DNA of 64,000 nucleotides from Rhodoferax sp. (GCA_024236015.1 JACKLK010000012.1:1-64000), one strand, 5' to 3'. Positions 8,708 to 17,426 are shown, numbered from the stretch's first letter. Notes: generated by a model from the letters alone, not told the origin. Translations and numbers: made by a program.

Positions 8708-9556
8708 TTACAGCTTGAACGGCACCACGGTCTGGCGCTGCTCGCCCAGGCCTTCGATGCCCAGCGTCATCACGTCGCCCTTCTTCAGGTAGACCGGCGG
8801 CTTCATGCCCAGGCCCACGCCCGGCGGCGTGCCGGTGGTGATCACGTCACCGGGCTCGAGTGTCATGAACTGGCTGACGTAGCTCACCAGCTTGGCCACG
8901 GAGAAGATCATGGTCTTGGTGTTGCCGGTCTGCATGCGCTTGCCGTTCACGTCCAGCCACATGTCGAGTTTCTGCGGATTGGCGATCTCGTCGCGCGTGA
9001 CCAGCCAGGGGCCGATCGGGCCGAAGGTGTCGCAACCCTTGCCCTTGTCCCAGGTGCCGCCGCGCTCGATCTGGTACTCGCGCTCGCTGACGTCGTTGAT
9101 CGTGCAATAACCGGCCACGTGCTCGAGCGCCGCCTTCTGCGACACGTAACGCGCCTGCTTGCCGATCACCACGCCGAGCTCGACTTCCCAGTCGGTCTTG
9201 ACCGAACCCTTGGGCAGCATGACGTCATCGTCCGGGCCCTGGATGCAGCTCGTGGCCTTGGTGAAGACGATCGGCTCCTTCGGGATCGGCAGGTTGGACT
9301 CGGCCGCATGGTCGGCGTAGTTCAGGCCGATGGCGATGAACTTCGGCACGCCGGCGACCGGGCAACCCATGCGCGGCTTGCCGCGCACCAGCGGCAGCTT
9401 GTCGGTCTTGAGCTTGCGCAGCTTGGCCAGCGCGGCGTCGCCGAGTTGCGAGGGATCGATGTCCTTGATGACGGCGCTCAGGTCGCGCAGCTTGCCGTCG
9501 GCGTCGATCAGGCCCGGCTTTTCCTTGCCGGGTTTGCCATAACGTACCAGTTTCAT
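8708..9556 (-). CDS. fumarylacetoacetate hydrolase (FAH) family protein, probable diketo-sugar-acid hydrolase
   Basis: 282-residue FAH-fold enzyme. The family core WEVELGVVIGKQARYV holds metal-ligand acidic residues and is followed by GYCTINDVSERE and TGTPPGVGLGMKP. Members of this subgroup cleave C-C bonds of 2,4-diketo acids; one known role is 2,4-diketo-3-deoxy-L-fuconate hydrolase, giving pyruvate and lactate. That role fits its position after two short-chain dehydrogenases, one resembling 2-keto-3-deoxy-L-fuconate dehydrogenase. Ureidoglycolate lyase is the common automatic label but has no support from the neighbours. Terminal gene of the minus-strand sugar-acid operon. Confidence 0.88.
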   Translation of the reverse strand: MKLVRYGKPGKEKPGLIDADGKLRDLSAVIKDIDPSQLGDAALAKLRKLKTDKLPLVRGKPRMGCPVAGVPKFIAIGLNYADHAAESNLPIPKEPIVFTKATSCIQGPDDDVMLPKGSVKTDWEVELGVVIGKQARYVSQKAALEHVAGYCTINDVSEREYQIERGGTWDKGKGCDTFGPIGPWLVTRDEIANPQKLDMWLDVNGKRMQTGNTKTMIFSVAKLVSYVSQFMTLEPGDVITTGTPPGVGLGMKPPVYLKKGDVMTLGIEGLGEQRQTVVPFKL

Positions 9557-9686
9557 GGGGTGTTGCCTTTCCAGATTGTTGTGTGGGATCCATGCCGGCC
9601 CGACCGTGCCTGCACGCGGACGTACAGGCAGGTTCGGGCTCGGCGCGAACGGGGAAGTCTATGCCATTCGGTTGCGCGGCACCGCG

Positions 9687-10433
9687 TCAATACGTCGAGC
9701 GTCCGCCCGAGAGGTCGAACACCGCGCCGGTGGAGAACGAGCAGTCCTCGGTGCACAACCAGGCCACCATGGCCGCGATCTCTTCGGGCAGGCCGAAGCG
9801 GCCCATCGGGATCTTGGACAACATGAAGTCGATGTGCTGCTGCGAGATCTGGTCGAAGATCGCGGTCTTGACCGCCGCCGGCGTGATGCAGTTGACGCGG
9901 ATGCCGGTGTCGGCCAGCTCCTTGCCCAGCGACTTGGTCAGGCCGATCACGGCCGCCTTGCTGGCGCTGTAGGCGCTGGCGTTCGGGTTGCCGTCCTTGC
10001 CGGCGACCGACGCGATGTTGACGATGCGCCCGTAGTTGCTCTTGCGCATGTGCGGCACGACTTCGCGGCAGCAATAGAACAGGCCGTTGAGGTTGATCTG
10101 GATGACCTTGTGCCATTCGTCGATGGCGTAGTCCCAGGTCTTGGCATTGGCGCCGGCCACGCCGGCGGAGTTGACCAGCGCGTCGATGGCCGGGTTCTTC
10201 CCGAGGGTCTGCGCGACCGCAGACTGCACCGACGCATGGTCGCCGACGTCGACCGTCACCGCGGCGGCCTTGGCGCCGAGTTCCGCACAGGCACGCTGCA
10301 AGGCCGCCTCGTCGCGGTCCCACAAGGTGACGCTGGCGCCCGAGGCCAGCATGCGTTGTGCAATCGCATACCCCAGGCCGGTCGCGCCGCCGGTGACGAC
10401 CGCATGGCGGCCGTTCATGTCGAGCTGGTTCAT
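9687..10433 (-). CDS. short-chain dehydrogenase/reductase (second of pair)
   Basis: 248-residue classical SDR. Nucleotide motif TGGATGLG is near residues 14-21, NSAG follows, and the catalytic Ser...YSASK pair appears in IASVAGKDGNPNASAYSASK. The start at 10433 overlaps the end of the upstream SDR by four bases (ATGA), so translation is coupled. The enzyme resembles NAD(P)-dependent dehydrogenases acting on sugars, sugar acids or hydroxy acids. With the adjacent SDR and FAH hydrolase it probably oxidises a sugar-acid intermediate. Exact substrate unknown. Confidence 0.9.
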   Translation of the reverse strand: MNQLDMNGRHAVVTGGATGLGYAIAQRMLASGASVTLWDRDEAALQRACAELGAKAAAVTVDVGDHASVQSAVAQTLGKNPAIDALVNSAGVAGANAKTWDYAIDEWHKVIQINLNGLFYCCREVVPHMRKSNYGRIVNIASVAGKDGNPNASAYSASKAAVIGLTKSLGKELADTGIRVNCITPAAVKTAIFDQISQQHIDFMLSKIPMGRFGLPEEIAAMVAWLCTEDCSFSTGAVFDLSGGRSTY

Positions 10434-11164
10434 ATCGTCATGCCTCCGTCGACGGAGAAGATCTGCCCGGTCGCGAACACCGACTCGTCGCTGGCCAGGT
10501 AGGTGACGATGGGCGCGATCTCCTCGGCCTGCGCGATGCGGCCCATGGGCTGGCGGGCGACGAAGTCCTTGCGTGCCTGCACCGGATCGGCGTAGCTGTT
10601 GATGCGGCCCTGCAGCGACGGGGTGTCGACGGTGCCGGGCGCGATCGCGTTGCAGCGAATGCCCTTGGTCACGAAATCGGCCGCGATCGACTTGGTCAGG
10701 CCGACCACCGCCGCCTTGCTGGCGCCGTAGATGAAGCGGTTCGGCAGGCCCTTGAGGCTGCCACAGACACTGGCCATGTTGATGATGCTGCCGCCACCGG
10801 CCGCGAGCATCTTCGGGATCACCGCCTGGCACATCCAGAACTGGGCCCGCGCGTTGAGGTTGAACGCGAACTCCCAGTCGGCGTCGTTCGCCTCCAGGAT
10901 GCTGCCGTTGTGCACGACGCCGGCGCAGTTGAACAACACGTCGATGCGCTCCATGCCCTGCACCAGCTGGGCCATGGCGTCCTTGTCGAGCACGTCGAGC
11001 ACCGCGGTGCGCACGTTGGCCACGCCGGCGTAGGACTCGAGCAACTTCGCGTCGCGGTCGGTCGCCAGCACCTGCGCGCCCTCGGCCGCCATCGCCAGCA
11101 CGCTGGCCTTGCCGATGCCCTGGCCCGCTGCGGTCACCAGGGCCGATTTACCTTTCAGTCGCAT
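10430..11164 (-). CDS. short-chain dehydrogenase, resembles 2-keto-3-deoxy-L-fuconate dehydrogenase
   Basis: 244-residue SDR with TAAGQGIG near residue 11, NCAG, and catalytic Ser plus YGASK. The overall pattern (MRLKGKSALVTAAGQGIGKA at the start, GQIFSVDGGMTI at the end) looks like the group containing 2-keto-3-deoxy-L-fuconate 4-dehydrogenase. That enzyme makes a 2,4-diketo acid that an FAH-type hydrolase then splits. Both partner activities are encoded immediately downstream. A 26-bp palindrome at 11239-11264 lies 75 bp upstream. Substrate assignment is inference from similarity and order. Confidence 0.9.
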   Translation of the reverse strand: MRLKGKSALVTAAGQGIGKASVLAMAAEGAQVLATDRDAKLLESYAGVANVRTAVLDVLDKDAMAQLVQGMERIDVLFNCAGVVHNGSILEANDADWEFAFNLNARAQFWMCQAVIPKMLAAGGGSIINMASVCGSLKGLPNRFIYGASKAAVVGLTKSIAADFVTKGIRCNAIAPGTVDTPSLQGRINSYADPVQARKDFVARQPMGRIAQAEEIAPIVTYLASDESVFATGQIFSVDGGMTI

Positions 11165-11238
11165 AGTCTCTCCTTGGAAGTCTTGTTCACCACGGTCGTG
11201 CTGCCGGCCCGCGATCGCCCTTGCGGCGCGTCGCCTGG

Positions 11239-11264
11239 ATTGGCCTTACCACTTGTCCAATTAT
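11239..11264. promoter_or_regulatory. GntR-type operator-like palindrome, copy 1
   Basis: 26-bp element ATTGGCC-TTACCACTT-GTCCAATTAT, identical to the element at 13954-13979 except one base. It lies in the 138-bp gap between the sulfatase stop and the first SDR start, in the expected promoter of the SDR-SDR-FAH genes. Confidence 0.7.
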
Positions 11265-11302
11265 GACCGAGGCGCGAGCGGCGCCTGCGGTCGCCTCCCG
11301 CA

Positions 11303-12775
11303 TCAGTAGTTGACGAAGCGCGGCGGCCCCACGTCGACGGTGGCCATCAAGGCATTCATGTGCGCGCGCATCTGCGCGAGCTTGAGCGCCTCGTTGCCGG
11401 GCTCGAGCCACAGGTTGCGGTATTCCTCGGGGTCTTCGGCGTGGTCGAACAGCTCCGCGATCTCGTGGCCGTGGTAGAAGATGCTCTTGTAGCGGCCGTC
11501 GAACACCATCGACGCATGCGTGTTGTCCGGGTGCCCGCCCATGGCCTCGCGGTATTCGCAGACCACGGCCTTCTTGTGCACCTGCGGGTCGACCTCGCCG
11601 CGCATCAGCGGCAACAGCGACTGGCCCTGCATCTCGGGCGGCACGCCCAGGCCGCAGGCGTCCATCAGCGTGGGCGCCACGTCCACCGTCTCGACCAGCG
11701 CATCGCTGCGCAGGCCGGCCTGGAACTGCCCCGGCCACGACAGGATCAGCGGCACCCGCACCAGGCCGTCGAAGAAGCGGCAACCCTTGAGGATGAGTCC
11801 GTGGTCGCCCAGCATCTCGCCGTGGTCGCTCATGTAGACGACGATGGTGTTCTCGAGCTGGCCGGTGTCGCGCAGCGTCTGCATGATGCGCGCGAACTGG
11901 TCGTCGATCTGCTCGATCATCGCGTAGTAGTTGGCCTTGACGTCGAGCGCGTCGTATTCGTTGCGTGCCGATGCGATCGCGTCGTGGCCGCCGTCGGCGG
12001 ACACCGGTTTGATGGTCTTGCGCACGCGCGGATCGTCCGGCTGCTTGGTCTGCTGGTCGATCGCGGCAAAGGCCTTCTGGCGCTCGACGTCCGAATCGCG
12101 AAACCGCGGCAACGGCATCTTCGCCGGGTCGTAACGCTCGAGGTATTCCGGCGGCGCGTCGAACGGGCCGTGCGGATCGAAGGGGTTGACGCTGATCATC
12201 CACGGCCGGTCGCGCCGCTCGCTGATGAAACGCATCGCCATCTCCGAACACCAGGTGGTCTGGTGGTATTCGGTGGGAACGCCGGGGCCGCAGAAGTAGT
12301 TCAGGTTGGCATACAGCTCCTGCGGATCCACCTTCTTCTCGTGCTTGAGCCAGTTCTCGTAGTCGTGGCCATAAGCCTGGTCCGGCGTCGGATGGTGGCT
12401 CCAGTGGAACAGCCGGTAGCCGTCGTCGGTGCGCACCTCGTAGTGCTTGGCCGCGGCCAGGTGCAGCTTGCCCACCAGTGCGCAGTCGTAGCCGGCCTCG
12501 GCCAGGCGCTTGGTCACCAGTTTTTCATGGGCCGGGAAATACGCATTGCCGTTGCGGTAGACATGGTGCGAGGCCGGATAACGCCCGGTCAGGAAGGTGG
12601 CGCGGGCCGGCGTGCAGATCGGGCTTTGGGTGTAGGCGTGCGTGAACGCCACGCCCGAGGCGACCAGCGCGTCGATCGCGTCGGTGCGGATGTGCGGGTT
12701 GCCCAGCGCACGGATGGTGTCCCAGCGTTGCTGGTCGGAGCAGTACCACAGGATATTGGGTCGGGTGTTGGCCAT
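11303..12775 (-). CDS. cytoplasmic type I sulfatase (first)
   Basis: 490-residue alkaline-phosphatase-superfamily sulfatase that should hydrolyse a sulfate ester. The formylglycine motif is CTPAR with Cys54, followed by the usual TGRYP. The metal-site motifs SDQQRWDT near residue 13 and MSDHGEMLGDHG are present. There is no signal peptide, so it is predicted cytoplasmic and its substrate must be imported. It lies 15 bp after a Bug receptor gene in the same operon and before two sugar-acid SDRs, which suggests a sulfated sugar acid or similar carboxylate. No formylglycine-generating enzyme is in the window. A phosphonate monoester hydrolase activity cannot be excluded. Confidence 0.92.
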   Translation of the reverse strand: MANTRPNILWYCSDQQRWDTIRALGNPHIRTDAIDALVASGVAFTHAYTQSPICTPARATFLTGRYPASHHVYRNGNAYFPAHEKLVTKRLAEAGYDCALVGKLHLAAAKHYEVRTDDGYRLFHWSHHPTPDQAYGHDYENWLKHEKKVDPQELYANLNYFCGPGVPTEYHQTTWCSEMAMRFISERRDRPWMISVNPFDPHGPFDAPPEYLERYDPAKMPLPRFRDSDVERQKAFAAIDQQTKQPDDPRVRKTIKPVSADGGHDAIASARNEYDALDVKANYYAMIEQIDDQFARIMQTLRDTGQLENTIVVYMSDHGEMLGDHGLILKGCRFFDGLVRVPLILSWPGQFQAGLRSDALVETVDVAPTLMDACGLGVPPEMQGQSLLPLMRGEVDPQVHKKAVVCEYREAMGGHPDNTHASMVFDGRYKSIFYHGHEIAELFDHAEDPEEYRNLWLEPGNEALKLAQMRAHMNALMATVDVGPPRFVNY

Positions 12776-12790
12776 CGGTCAGGGTTTGGT

Positions 12791-13783
12791 TCAGTTCGGC
12801 GTGATGTTGGCGGCCTTGACGGTGCGCTCCCAGCGCACGTGTTCGCCCTTGAGCAGGTCGGCGAACTCGGCCTGGGTGCCCGCGGGCACGTCGCCGGTCT
12901 GCGCGATCTTGTCGCGGATGTCCGGGCTGTTCAAGGCCTTGACGAGTTGCTCGGACATGCGCGCGAGCACGTCGGGGGGTGTTCCGGCCAGGGTCACGAA
13001 GCCGAACCAGGCCAGCGACTCGAAGTTGGGCACACCCGACTCCGCCAGCGTCGGCAACTCGCCCAGGCCGCTGGTGCGCTTGAGCCCGGTCGATGCGATG
13101 GCCGTCATCTTGCCGGCCTTCACATGGGCCTGCACCTCGATCGGCGAGAAGAAGGCGCTGTTCACGTGGCCGGCCAGCAGGTCGGCCACGGCCGGGCCGC
13201 CGCCCTTGTACGGCACGTGCAGCAGGTCGACGCCGGCCTGCTGCTTGAACAACTCGCCCACCAGGTGCGGCAGGCTGCCGGCGCCCGGCGTGGCGTAGTT
13301 CATCTTGCCCGGGCTGGCCTTGGCCGCGCGCAGGAAGTCGGCCGGCGTCTTGAGCCCCAGCGACGGATGCGCAACCAGCACCAGCGGCGTGGTCTGCAGC
13401 AGGCCCAGCGGCACGAAGTCCTTGCGCACGTCGTAGCTGAGCTTGGGATACACGTATTGCGTGATGACGAACGGCGCCGCCGCCAGCAATATGGTGTAGC
13501 CGTCGGCCGGCGCCTTGGCCGCCTCGGCGATGCCGATGGTGCTGGCCGCGCCGGGCTTGTTCTCGATGACGAAGGTCTGGCCGGTCTGCTCGCCGAGTTT
13601 CTGCGCCACGGTGCGCGCCAGCGTGTCGGAGGCGCCGCCGGGCGGGAACGGCACGATCACGCGCACCGGCTTGCTCGGCCAGGATTGCGCATGGGCACCG
13701 AAGGCCAGCAGGCCGGACAACGCGGCCACGCAGGCGGCGCGCAGCACCAGCGCGCGGCGGGTCGAAGACGAAGGGGTGTTCAT
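12791..13783 (-). CDS. Bug-family TTT substrate-binding receptor (first)
   Basis: 330-residue periplasmic receptor with a signal peptide to about residue 32 (ending AHAQ) and the Bug/TctC hallmarks WPSKPVRVIVPFPPGGASDT near residues 35-54 and VIENKPGA. Family members bind carboxylates and work with TctA/TctB membrane proteins. A strong ribosome site (AGGAG) precedes the ATG at 13783. It heads a minus-strand operon with a sulfatase 15 bp downstream and is divergent from the GntR gene. No intact tctAB is in the window, so the membrane partner must be encoded elsewhere. Confidence 0.93.
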   Translation of the reverse strand: MNTPSSSTRRALVLRAACVAALSGLLAFGAHAQSWPSKPVRVIVPFPPGGASDTLARTVAQKLGEQTGQTFVIENKPGAASTIGIAEAAKAPADGYTILLAAAPFVITQYVYPKLSYDVRKDFVPLGLLQTTPLVLVAHPSLGLKTPADFLRAAKASPGKMNYATPGAGSLPHLVGELFKQQAGVDLLHVPYKGGGPAVADLLAGHVNSAFFSPIEVQAHVKAGKMTAIASTGLKRTSGLGELPTLAESGVPNFESLAWFGFVTLAGTPPDVLARMSEQLVKALNSPDIRDKIAQTGDVPAGTQAEFADLLKGEHVRWERTVKAANITPN

Positions 13784-13937
13784 GGGAAAGCTCTCCTAGA
13801 CGATGTCCTGTCACCGGCCACGGCCGGCGGACGCGCGCACCACAAGCCGGAGCTGCCACGACCACGACGCCGGTCGGCCAGGCTCCGGAACGGCCGGCCC
13901 GGGTGCATCAGGGTTTCGCCTGATGCCGCCGGGCCGG

Positions 13938-13943
13938 TATGAT
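13938..13943 (+). promoter_or_regulatory. probable -10 box of the GntR promoter
   Basis: TATGAT, with a weak TTTCGC about 18 bp upstream (13914-13919). Transcription would start near 13950, placing the 13954-13979 palindrome over the start region. Confidence 0.45.
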
Positions 13944-13953
13944 GCGAGTATTG

Positions 13954-13979
13954 ATTGGCCTTACCACTTGGCCAATTAT
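13954..13979. promoter_or_regulatory. GntR-type operator palindrome, copy 2
   Basis: ATTGGCC-TTACCACTT-GGCCAAT followed by TAT. Arms ATTGGCC/GGCCAAT are a perfect 7-bp inverted repeat with a 9-bp centre, typical in size for FadR-subfamily GntR regulators. It ends 10 bp before the GntR start codon. Only one base differs from copy 1 at 11239-11264. Confidence 0.8.
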
Positions 13980-13989
13980 CGAAAACCCT

Positions 13990-14721
13990 ATGGCCCTCAA
14001 GATCGTCGAAACCCAGCGCCTGTACCGCCAGATCGCCGACCAGCTGCGCGCCGCCATCCAGGCCGGCGAATGGCAGGTGGGCGAACGCCTGCCGGCCGAG
14101 CGCGACCTGGCCAAGCAACTCGGCGTCAGCCGGCCTTCCGTGCGCGAGGCGCTGATCGCGCTCGAGGTCGAGGGCTTCGTCGAGGTGCGCACCGGCTCGG
14201 GCGTGTACGTGCTGCAGGGTCCGGCACGCCCCGTGGCCGGCGCGCAGCCGCCCCACCCCACCGAATGGGGACCGCTCGAACTCATCCGCGCGCGCCGCGT
14301 GCTCGAGGGCGAGATCGCCGCCATCGCCGCCACCACGGCCAAACGCAGCGACGTCGCGGCCATGGCGCAGGCACTGGACGCGATGATCGCCGACGCGAAC
14401 CAGGGCGTGTTGCCGCTGCAGGGCGACCGCGACTTCCATTCGGCCATCGTGCGCTCCTGCGGCAACAGCGTGCTGATCGACACCGTGCAGCGTTTCTGGG
14501 ACGCCCGGCGCGGCCCGATGTTCGAGCGCATGGTCGACCATTTCGAGACACCGGAATCGTGGAACGCCGCGATCGACGAACACCGCAAGGTGCTGGCGGC
14601 CATCCGCTCGCATGACGCCGCGCAGGCGCGCATCGCCATGCACGAGCACATGGACCGCTCCCATACCCGCTTCAACGTCAGTTGGCGCCAGACCAAACGC
14701 TCCAAGGAAACCAGACCATGA
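13990..14721 (+). CDS. GntR family regulator, FadR subfamily
   Basis: 243-residue regulator. The winged helix is at about residues 8-75 (LYRQIADQLRAAIQAGEW, RLPAERDLAKQLGVSRPSVREAL, RTGSGVYV). The C-terminal FCD ligand domain has the expected metal-type histidines (DRDFHSAIV, EHRKVLAAI, MHEHMDRS). The start at 13990 is chosen because it begins the usual family N-terminus; an in-frame ATG at 13939 would fall within the -10 box. There is no clear ribosome site. The final codons overlap the dehydratase gene (ATGA). FadR-type regulators often sense sugar acids, which fits the neighbours. Confidence 0.92.
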   Translation: MALKIVETQRLYRQIADQLRAAIQAGEWQVGERLPAERDLAKQLGVSRPSVREALIALEVEGFVEVRTGSGVYVLQGPARPVAGAQPPHPTEWGPLELIRARRVLEGEIAAIAATTAKRSDVAAMAQALDAMIADANQGVLPLQGDRDFHSAIVRSCGNSVLIDTVQRFWDARRGPMFERMVDHFETPESWNAAIDEHRKVLAAIRSHDAAQARIAMHEHMDRSHTRFNVSWRQTKRSKETRP

Positions 14722-16244
14722 CCCCTTTCATCCGCCTGCATCCCGCCGACGACGTGCTGATCGCACGCGCCCAACTGGTCGGCGGCACCGACGTCGACGG
14801 CGTCAAGGTCCGCGGCATCATCCCGGCCGGCCACAAGGTCGCGGTGCGCGACATCGCCGTCGGCGAGCCGGTGCGCCGCTACAACCAGATCATCGGTTTC
14901 GCATCGCGCCCGATCGGCGTGGGCGAACACGTGCACACGCAGAACCTCGACATGGGCCCGGACAAGGGCGACTTCGAGCGCGACTACGCGTTCGGCCAGG
15001 ACGTCAAGCCCGAACCGGAGCGCCTGCGCGCCACGTTCATGGGTTACAAGCGCGCCGACGGCCGCGTGGCCACGCGCAACTACATCGGCATCCTGTCGAG
15101 CGTGAACTGCTCGGCCACCGCCGCGCGTGCCATCGCCGACCAGTTCTCGCGCCAGATCCGGCCCGAGGCGCTGGCCGCGTTCCCCAATGTCGACGGCGTG
15201 GTCGCACTCACCCACGGCAGCGGCTGCGGCATGGACACCGAAGGCACGGGCATGCAGATCCTGCAGCGCACGCTGGCCGGTTATGCCACGCATGCCAACT
15301 TCGCCGCGGTGCTGGTCGTGGGGCTGGGCTGCGAGGCCAACCAGATCAACGCCTGGCTGGCCACCAGCAGCCTGCGCGAGGGCGAGACGCTGCGCGTGTT
15401 CAACATCCAGGACAGCGGCGGCACGACCAAGACGGTGGAAAAAGGCGTGGCCCTGGTCAAGGAGATGCTGCCGCTGGCCAACCAGGCGAAACGCGAGCCG
15501 TGTGACGCCAGCCACATCACGATCGGACTGCAGTGCGGCGGCTCGGACGGGTATTCCGGCATCAGCGCCAACCCGGCGCTGGGCGCCGCGGTCGACCTGC
15601 TGGTGGCCCACGGCGGCACCGCCATCCTGAGCGAGACGCCGGAGATCTACGGCGCCGAACACCTGCTGACCCGCCGCGCCGTGGACAAGGCCATCGGCGA
15701 AAAACTCGTCGCCCGCATCAAGTGGTGGGAGAACTACACCGCCATCAACGGCGGCGAGATGAACAACAACCCCTCGCCCGGCAACAAGGCCGGCGGCCTG
15801 ACCACCATCCTGGAGAAATCGCTCGGCGCGGTGGCCAAGGGCGGCACCAGCAACCTGCAGGCGGTCTACGAATACGCCGAGAAGGTCGACAAACACGGCT
15901 TCGTCTACATGGACACGCCCGGCTACGACCCGGTCAGCGCCACCGGCCAGGTAGCCGGCGGCGCCAACATGATCTGCTTCACCACCGGCCGCGGCTCGGC
16001 CTACGGCTGCGCGCCCTCGCCTTCGCTCAAGCTGGCCACCAACAGCCGGCTGTGGCAACGCCAGGAAGACGACATGGACATCAACTGCGGCGAGATCATC
16101 GACGGCAACTGCTCGGTGGCCGAGATGGGCCAGCGCATCTTCGAGCTGGTGCTGGCCACCGCGTCCGGCGAAGCGAGCAAGAGCGAGAAACATGGCTACG
16201 GCCAGAACGAGTTCGTGCCCTGGCAGGTGGGCGCGGTGATGTAG
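14718..16244 (+). CDS. UxaA/GarD-family sugar-acid dehydratase (fused small and large domains)
   Basis: 508-residue enzyme of the altronate/galactarate dehydratase family. Residues 1-80 form an SAF-type domain (HPADDVLIARAQL, ending GEHVHTQN). The rest is the large catalytic domain with conserved Cys/Gly stretches (THGSGCGMD, GLGCEANQ, LQCGGSDGYSG, NNNPSPGNKAGG). Such enzymes dehydrate aldonic or aldaric acids to 2-keto-3-deoxy acids. The same family includes sulfolactate sulfo-lyase, but there the domains are on two proteins. The start at 14718 overlaps the GntR stop and has AAGGAA upstream. Likely the dehydration step feeding the SDR/FAH enzymes encoded on the other strand. Confidence 0.92.
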   Translation: MTPFIRLHPADDVLIARAQLVGGTDVDGVKVRGIIPAGHKVAVRDIAVGEPVRRYNQIIGFASRPIGVGEHVHTQNLDMGPDKGDFERDYAFGQDVKPEPERLRATFMGYKRADGRVATRNYIGILSSVNCSATAARAIADQFSRQIRPEALAAFPNVDGVVALTHGSGCGMDTEGTGMQILQRTLAGYATHANFAAVLVVGLGCEANQINAWLATSSLREGETLRVFNIQDSGGTTKTVEKGVALVKEMLPLANQAKREPCDASHITIGLQCGGSDGYSGISANPALGAAVDLLVAHGGTAILSETPEIYGAEHLLTRRAVDKAIGEKLVARIKWWENYTAINGGEMNNNPSPGNKAGGLTTILEKSLGAVAKGGTSNLQAVYEYAEKVDKHGFVYMDTPGYDPVSATGQVAGGANMICFTTGRGSAYGCAPSPSLKLATNSRLWQRQEDDMDINCGEIIDGNCSVAEMGQRIFELVLATASGEASKSEKHGYGQNEFVPWQVGAVM

Positions 16245-16257
16245 GCTTGCAGGGGAT

Positions 16258-16324
16258 GGGGTCAGGTCTTTACCTTGTACTCGTCCCCATCTTCTTTGCA
16301 AGTACGAAGTAAAGACCTGACCCC
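16258..16324. repeat. REP-doublet-like inverted repeat, copy 1
   Basis: Perfect 16-bp arms GGGGTCAGGTCTTTAC (16258-16273) and its complement (16309-16324) around 35 bp. The arms continue with imperfect similarity inside (CTTGTACT versus TTCGTACT). A second member with the same left arm is at 36655-36706. Typical of dispersed REP/REPIN elements mobilised by a REP-associated transposase, which is not in the window. Confidence 0.85.
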
Positions 16325-16355
16325 ACCAACCCCACCCACACCACCGAATCGCGCC

Positions 16356-17420
16356 ATGCCCAAGACCATTTCCGCCGCCGACCTGCGTGCCACCGTCGAA
16401 AAGATCCTCGTCGCCAACAAGAGCAGCCCGGCCGAAGCGGCCACCGTGGCCGCCAACCTGGTGCTGGCCAACCTCAGCGGCCATGACTCGCACGGCGTGG
16501 GCATGGTGCCGCGCTACGTGGACGCGGTGCTCGAAGGCGGCCTCACGCCCAACACCAGCGCCAAGGTCGTGCTCGACACCGGCAGCTTGCTGACCATCGA
16601 CGGCGGCCACGGCTTCGGCCAGGTCATCGGCGAACAGGCGATGGCGCTGGGCATGGAGCGCGCCAAGCAACACGGCAGCTGCATCATGACCGTCAAGAGC
16701 GCCCACCACCTCGGGCGCATCGGCCACTTCAGCGAGATGGCGGTGGCGCAGGGCCTGGTGTCCATCCATTTCGTCAACGTCATCGCCCGGCCCATCGTCG
16801 CGCCCTGGGGCGGCGGCGACGGACGTTTCGGCACCAACCCCTGCTGCATCGGCATCCCGCTCAAGGACCAGCCCCCCTTCGTGCTCGACTTCGCCACCAG
16901 CCGCGTCGCCCAGGGCAAGATGCGCGTGGCCCACATGGAAGGCCGCCGCGTGCCCGAGGGTTACCTGATCGACGAGAACGGCAGCCCCACGACCGACCCC
17001 GGCGTGGTGGTCGTGGAGCAGAGCAACGGCCTGTTCGGCGCCTTGATGACCTTCGGTGAACACAAGGGTTACGGCATGGCCGTGGCCTGCGAACTGCTCG
17101 GCGGTGCGCTCAGCGGCGGCGCCACCTGGCGCGGCGAGACCGACGGCCGCGCCGCCGTGCTCAACAGCATGCTCACCATCCTGATCGACCCGCAGAAACT
17201 GGGCACGCGCGAGAGCTTCGAACACGAGGCGGCCGCATTCATCGAATGGGTCAAGCAGAGCCCGCGCCCGCAAGGCAGCGCCGACGACGTGATGATCGCC
17301 GGCGACCCGGAACGCGCCGCGCGCATCGCCCGCGAACGCGACGGCATCGTCGTGGACGACAACAGCTGGGCGGCGATTGTGGAGGCGGGGGCGAAGGTGG
17401 GGTGCGTGGTGGGGAACTGA
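16356..17420 (+). CDS. Ldh family (malate/L-lactate/ureidoglycolate-type) NAD(P) dehydrogenase
   Basis: 354-residue type-2 malate/lactate dehydrogenase family enzyme, a fold distinct from classical lactate dehydrogenase. Family motifs include LSGHDSHGVGMVPRYV near residue 40, VKSAHHLGRIGHF near 115 and GYGMAVACELLGGALSG. Members interconvert 2-keto and 2-hydroxy acids, including malate, lactate, sulfolactate and some sugar acids. The start at 16356 follows the REP-like repeat; the upstream extension to 16275 runs through that repeat. It follows the UxaA-type dehydratase on the same strand and could reduce or oxidise a product of the pathway. Confidence 0.9.
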   Translation: MPKTISAADLRATVEKILVANKSSPAEAATVAANLVLANLSGHDSHGVGMVPRYVDAVLEGGLTPNTSAKVVLDTGSLLTIDGGHGFGQVIGEQAMALGMERAKQHGSCIMTVKSAHHLGRIGHFSEMAVAQGLVSIHFVNVIARPIVAPWGGGDGRFGTNPCCIGIPLKDQPPFVLDFATSRVAQGKMRVAHMEGRRVPEGYLIDENGSPTTDPGVVVVEQSNGLFGALMTFGEHKGYGMAVACELLGGALSGGATWRGETDGRAAVLNSMLTILIDPQKLGTRESFEHEAAAFIEWVKQSPRPQGSADDVMIAGDPERAARIARERDGIVVDDNSWAAIVEAGAKVGCVVGN

Positions 17421-17426
17421 ACCCGG

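Noticed and set aside
11360..13942. An 860-codon open frame on the plus strand opposite the first sulfatase and Bug genes
   Set aside because: Composition is Arg/His/Val/Gln-rich without domains, and the opposite strand encodes two clear families in the same place. It is an effect of high G+C.
16356..17420. Naming the Ldh-family gene comC (sulfolactate dehydrogenase)
   Set aside because: The family covers many 2-hydroxy acids and the gene is not next to a split sulfo-lyase.
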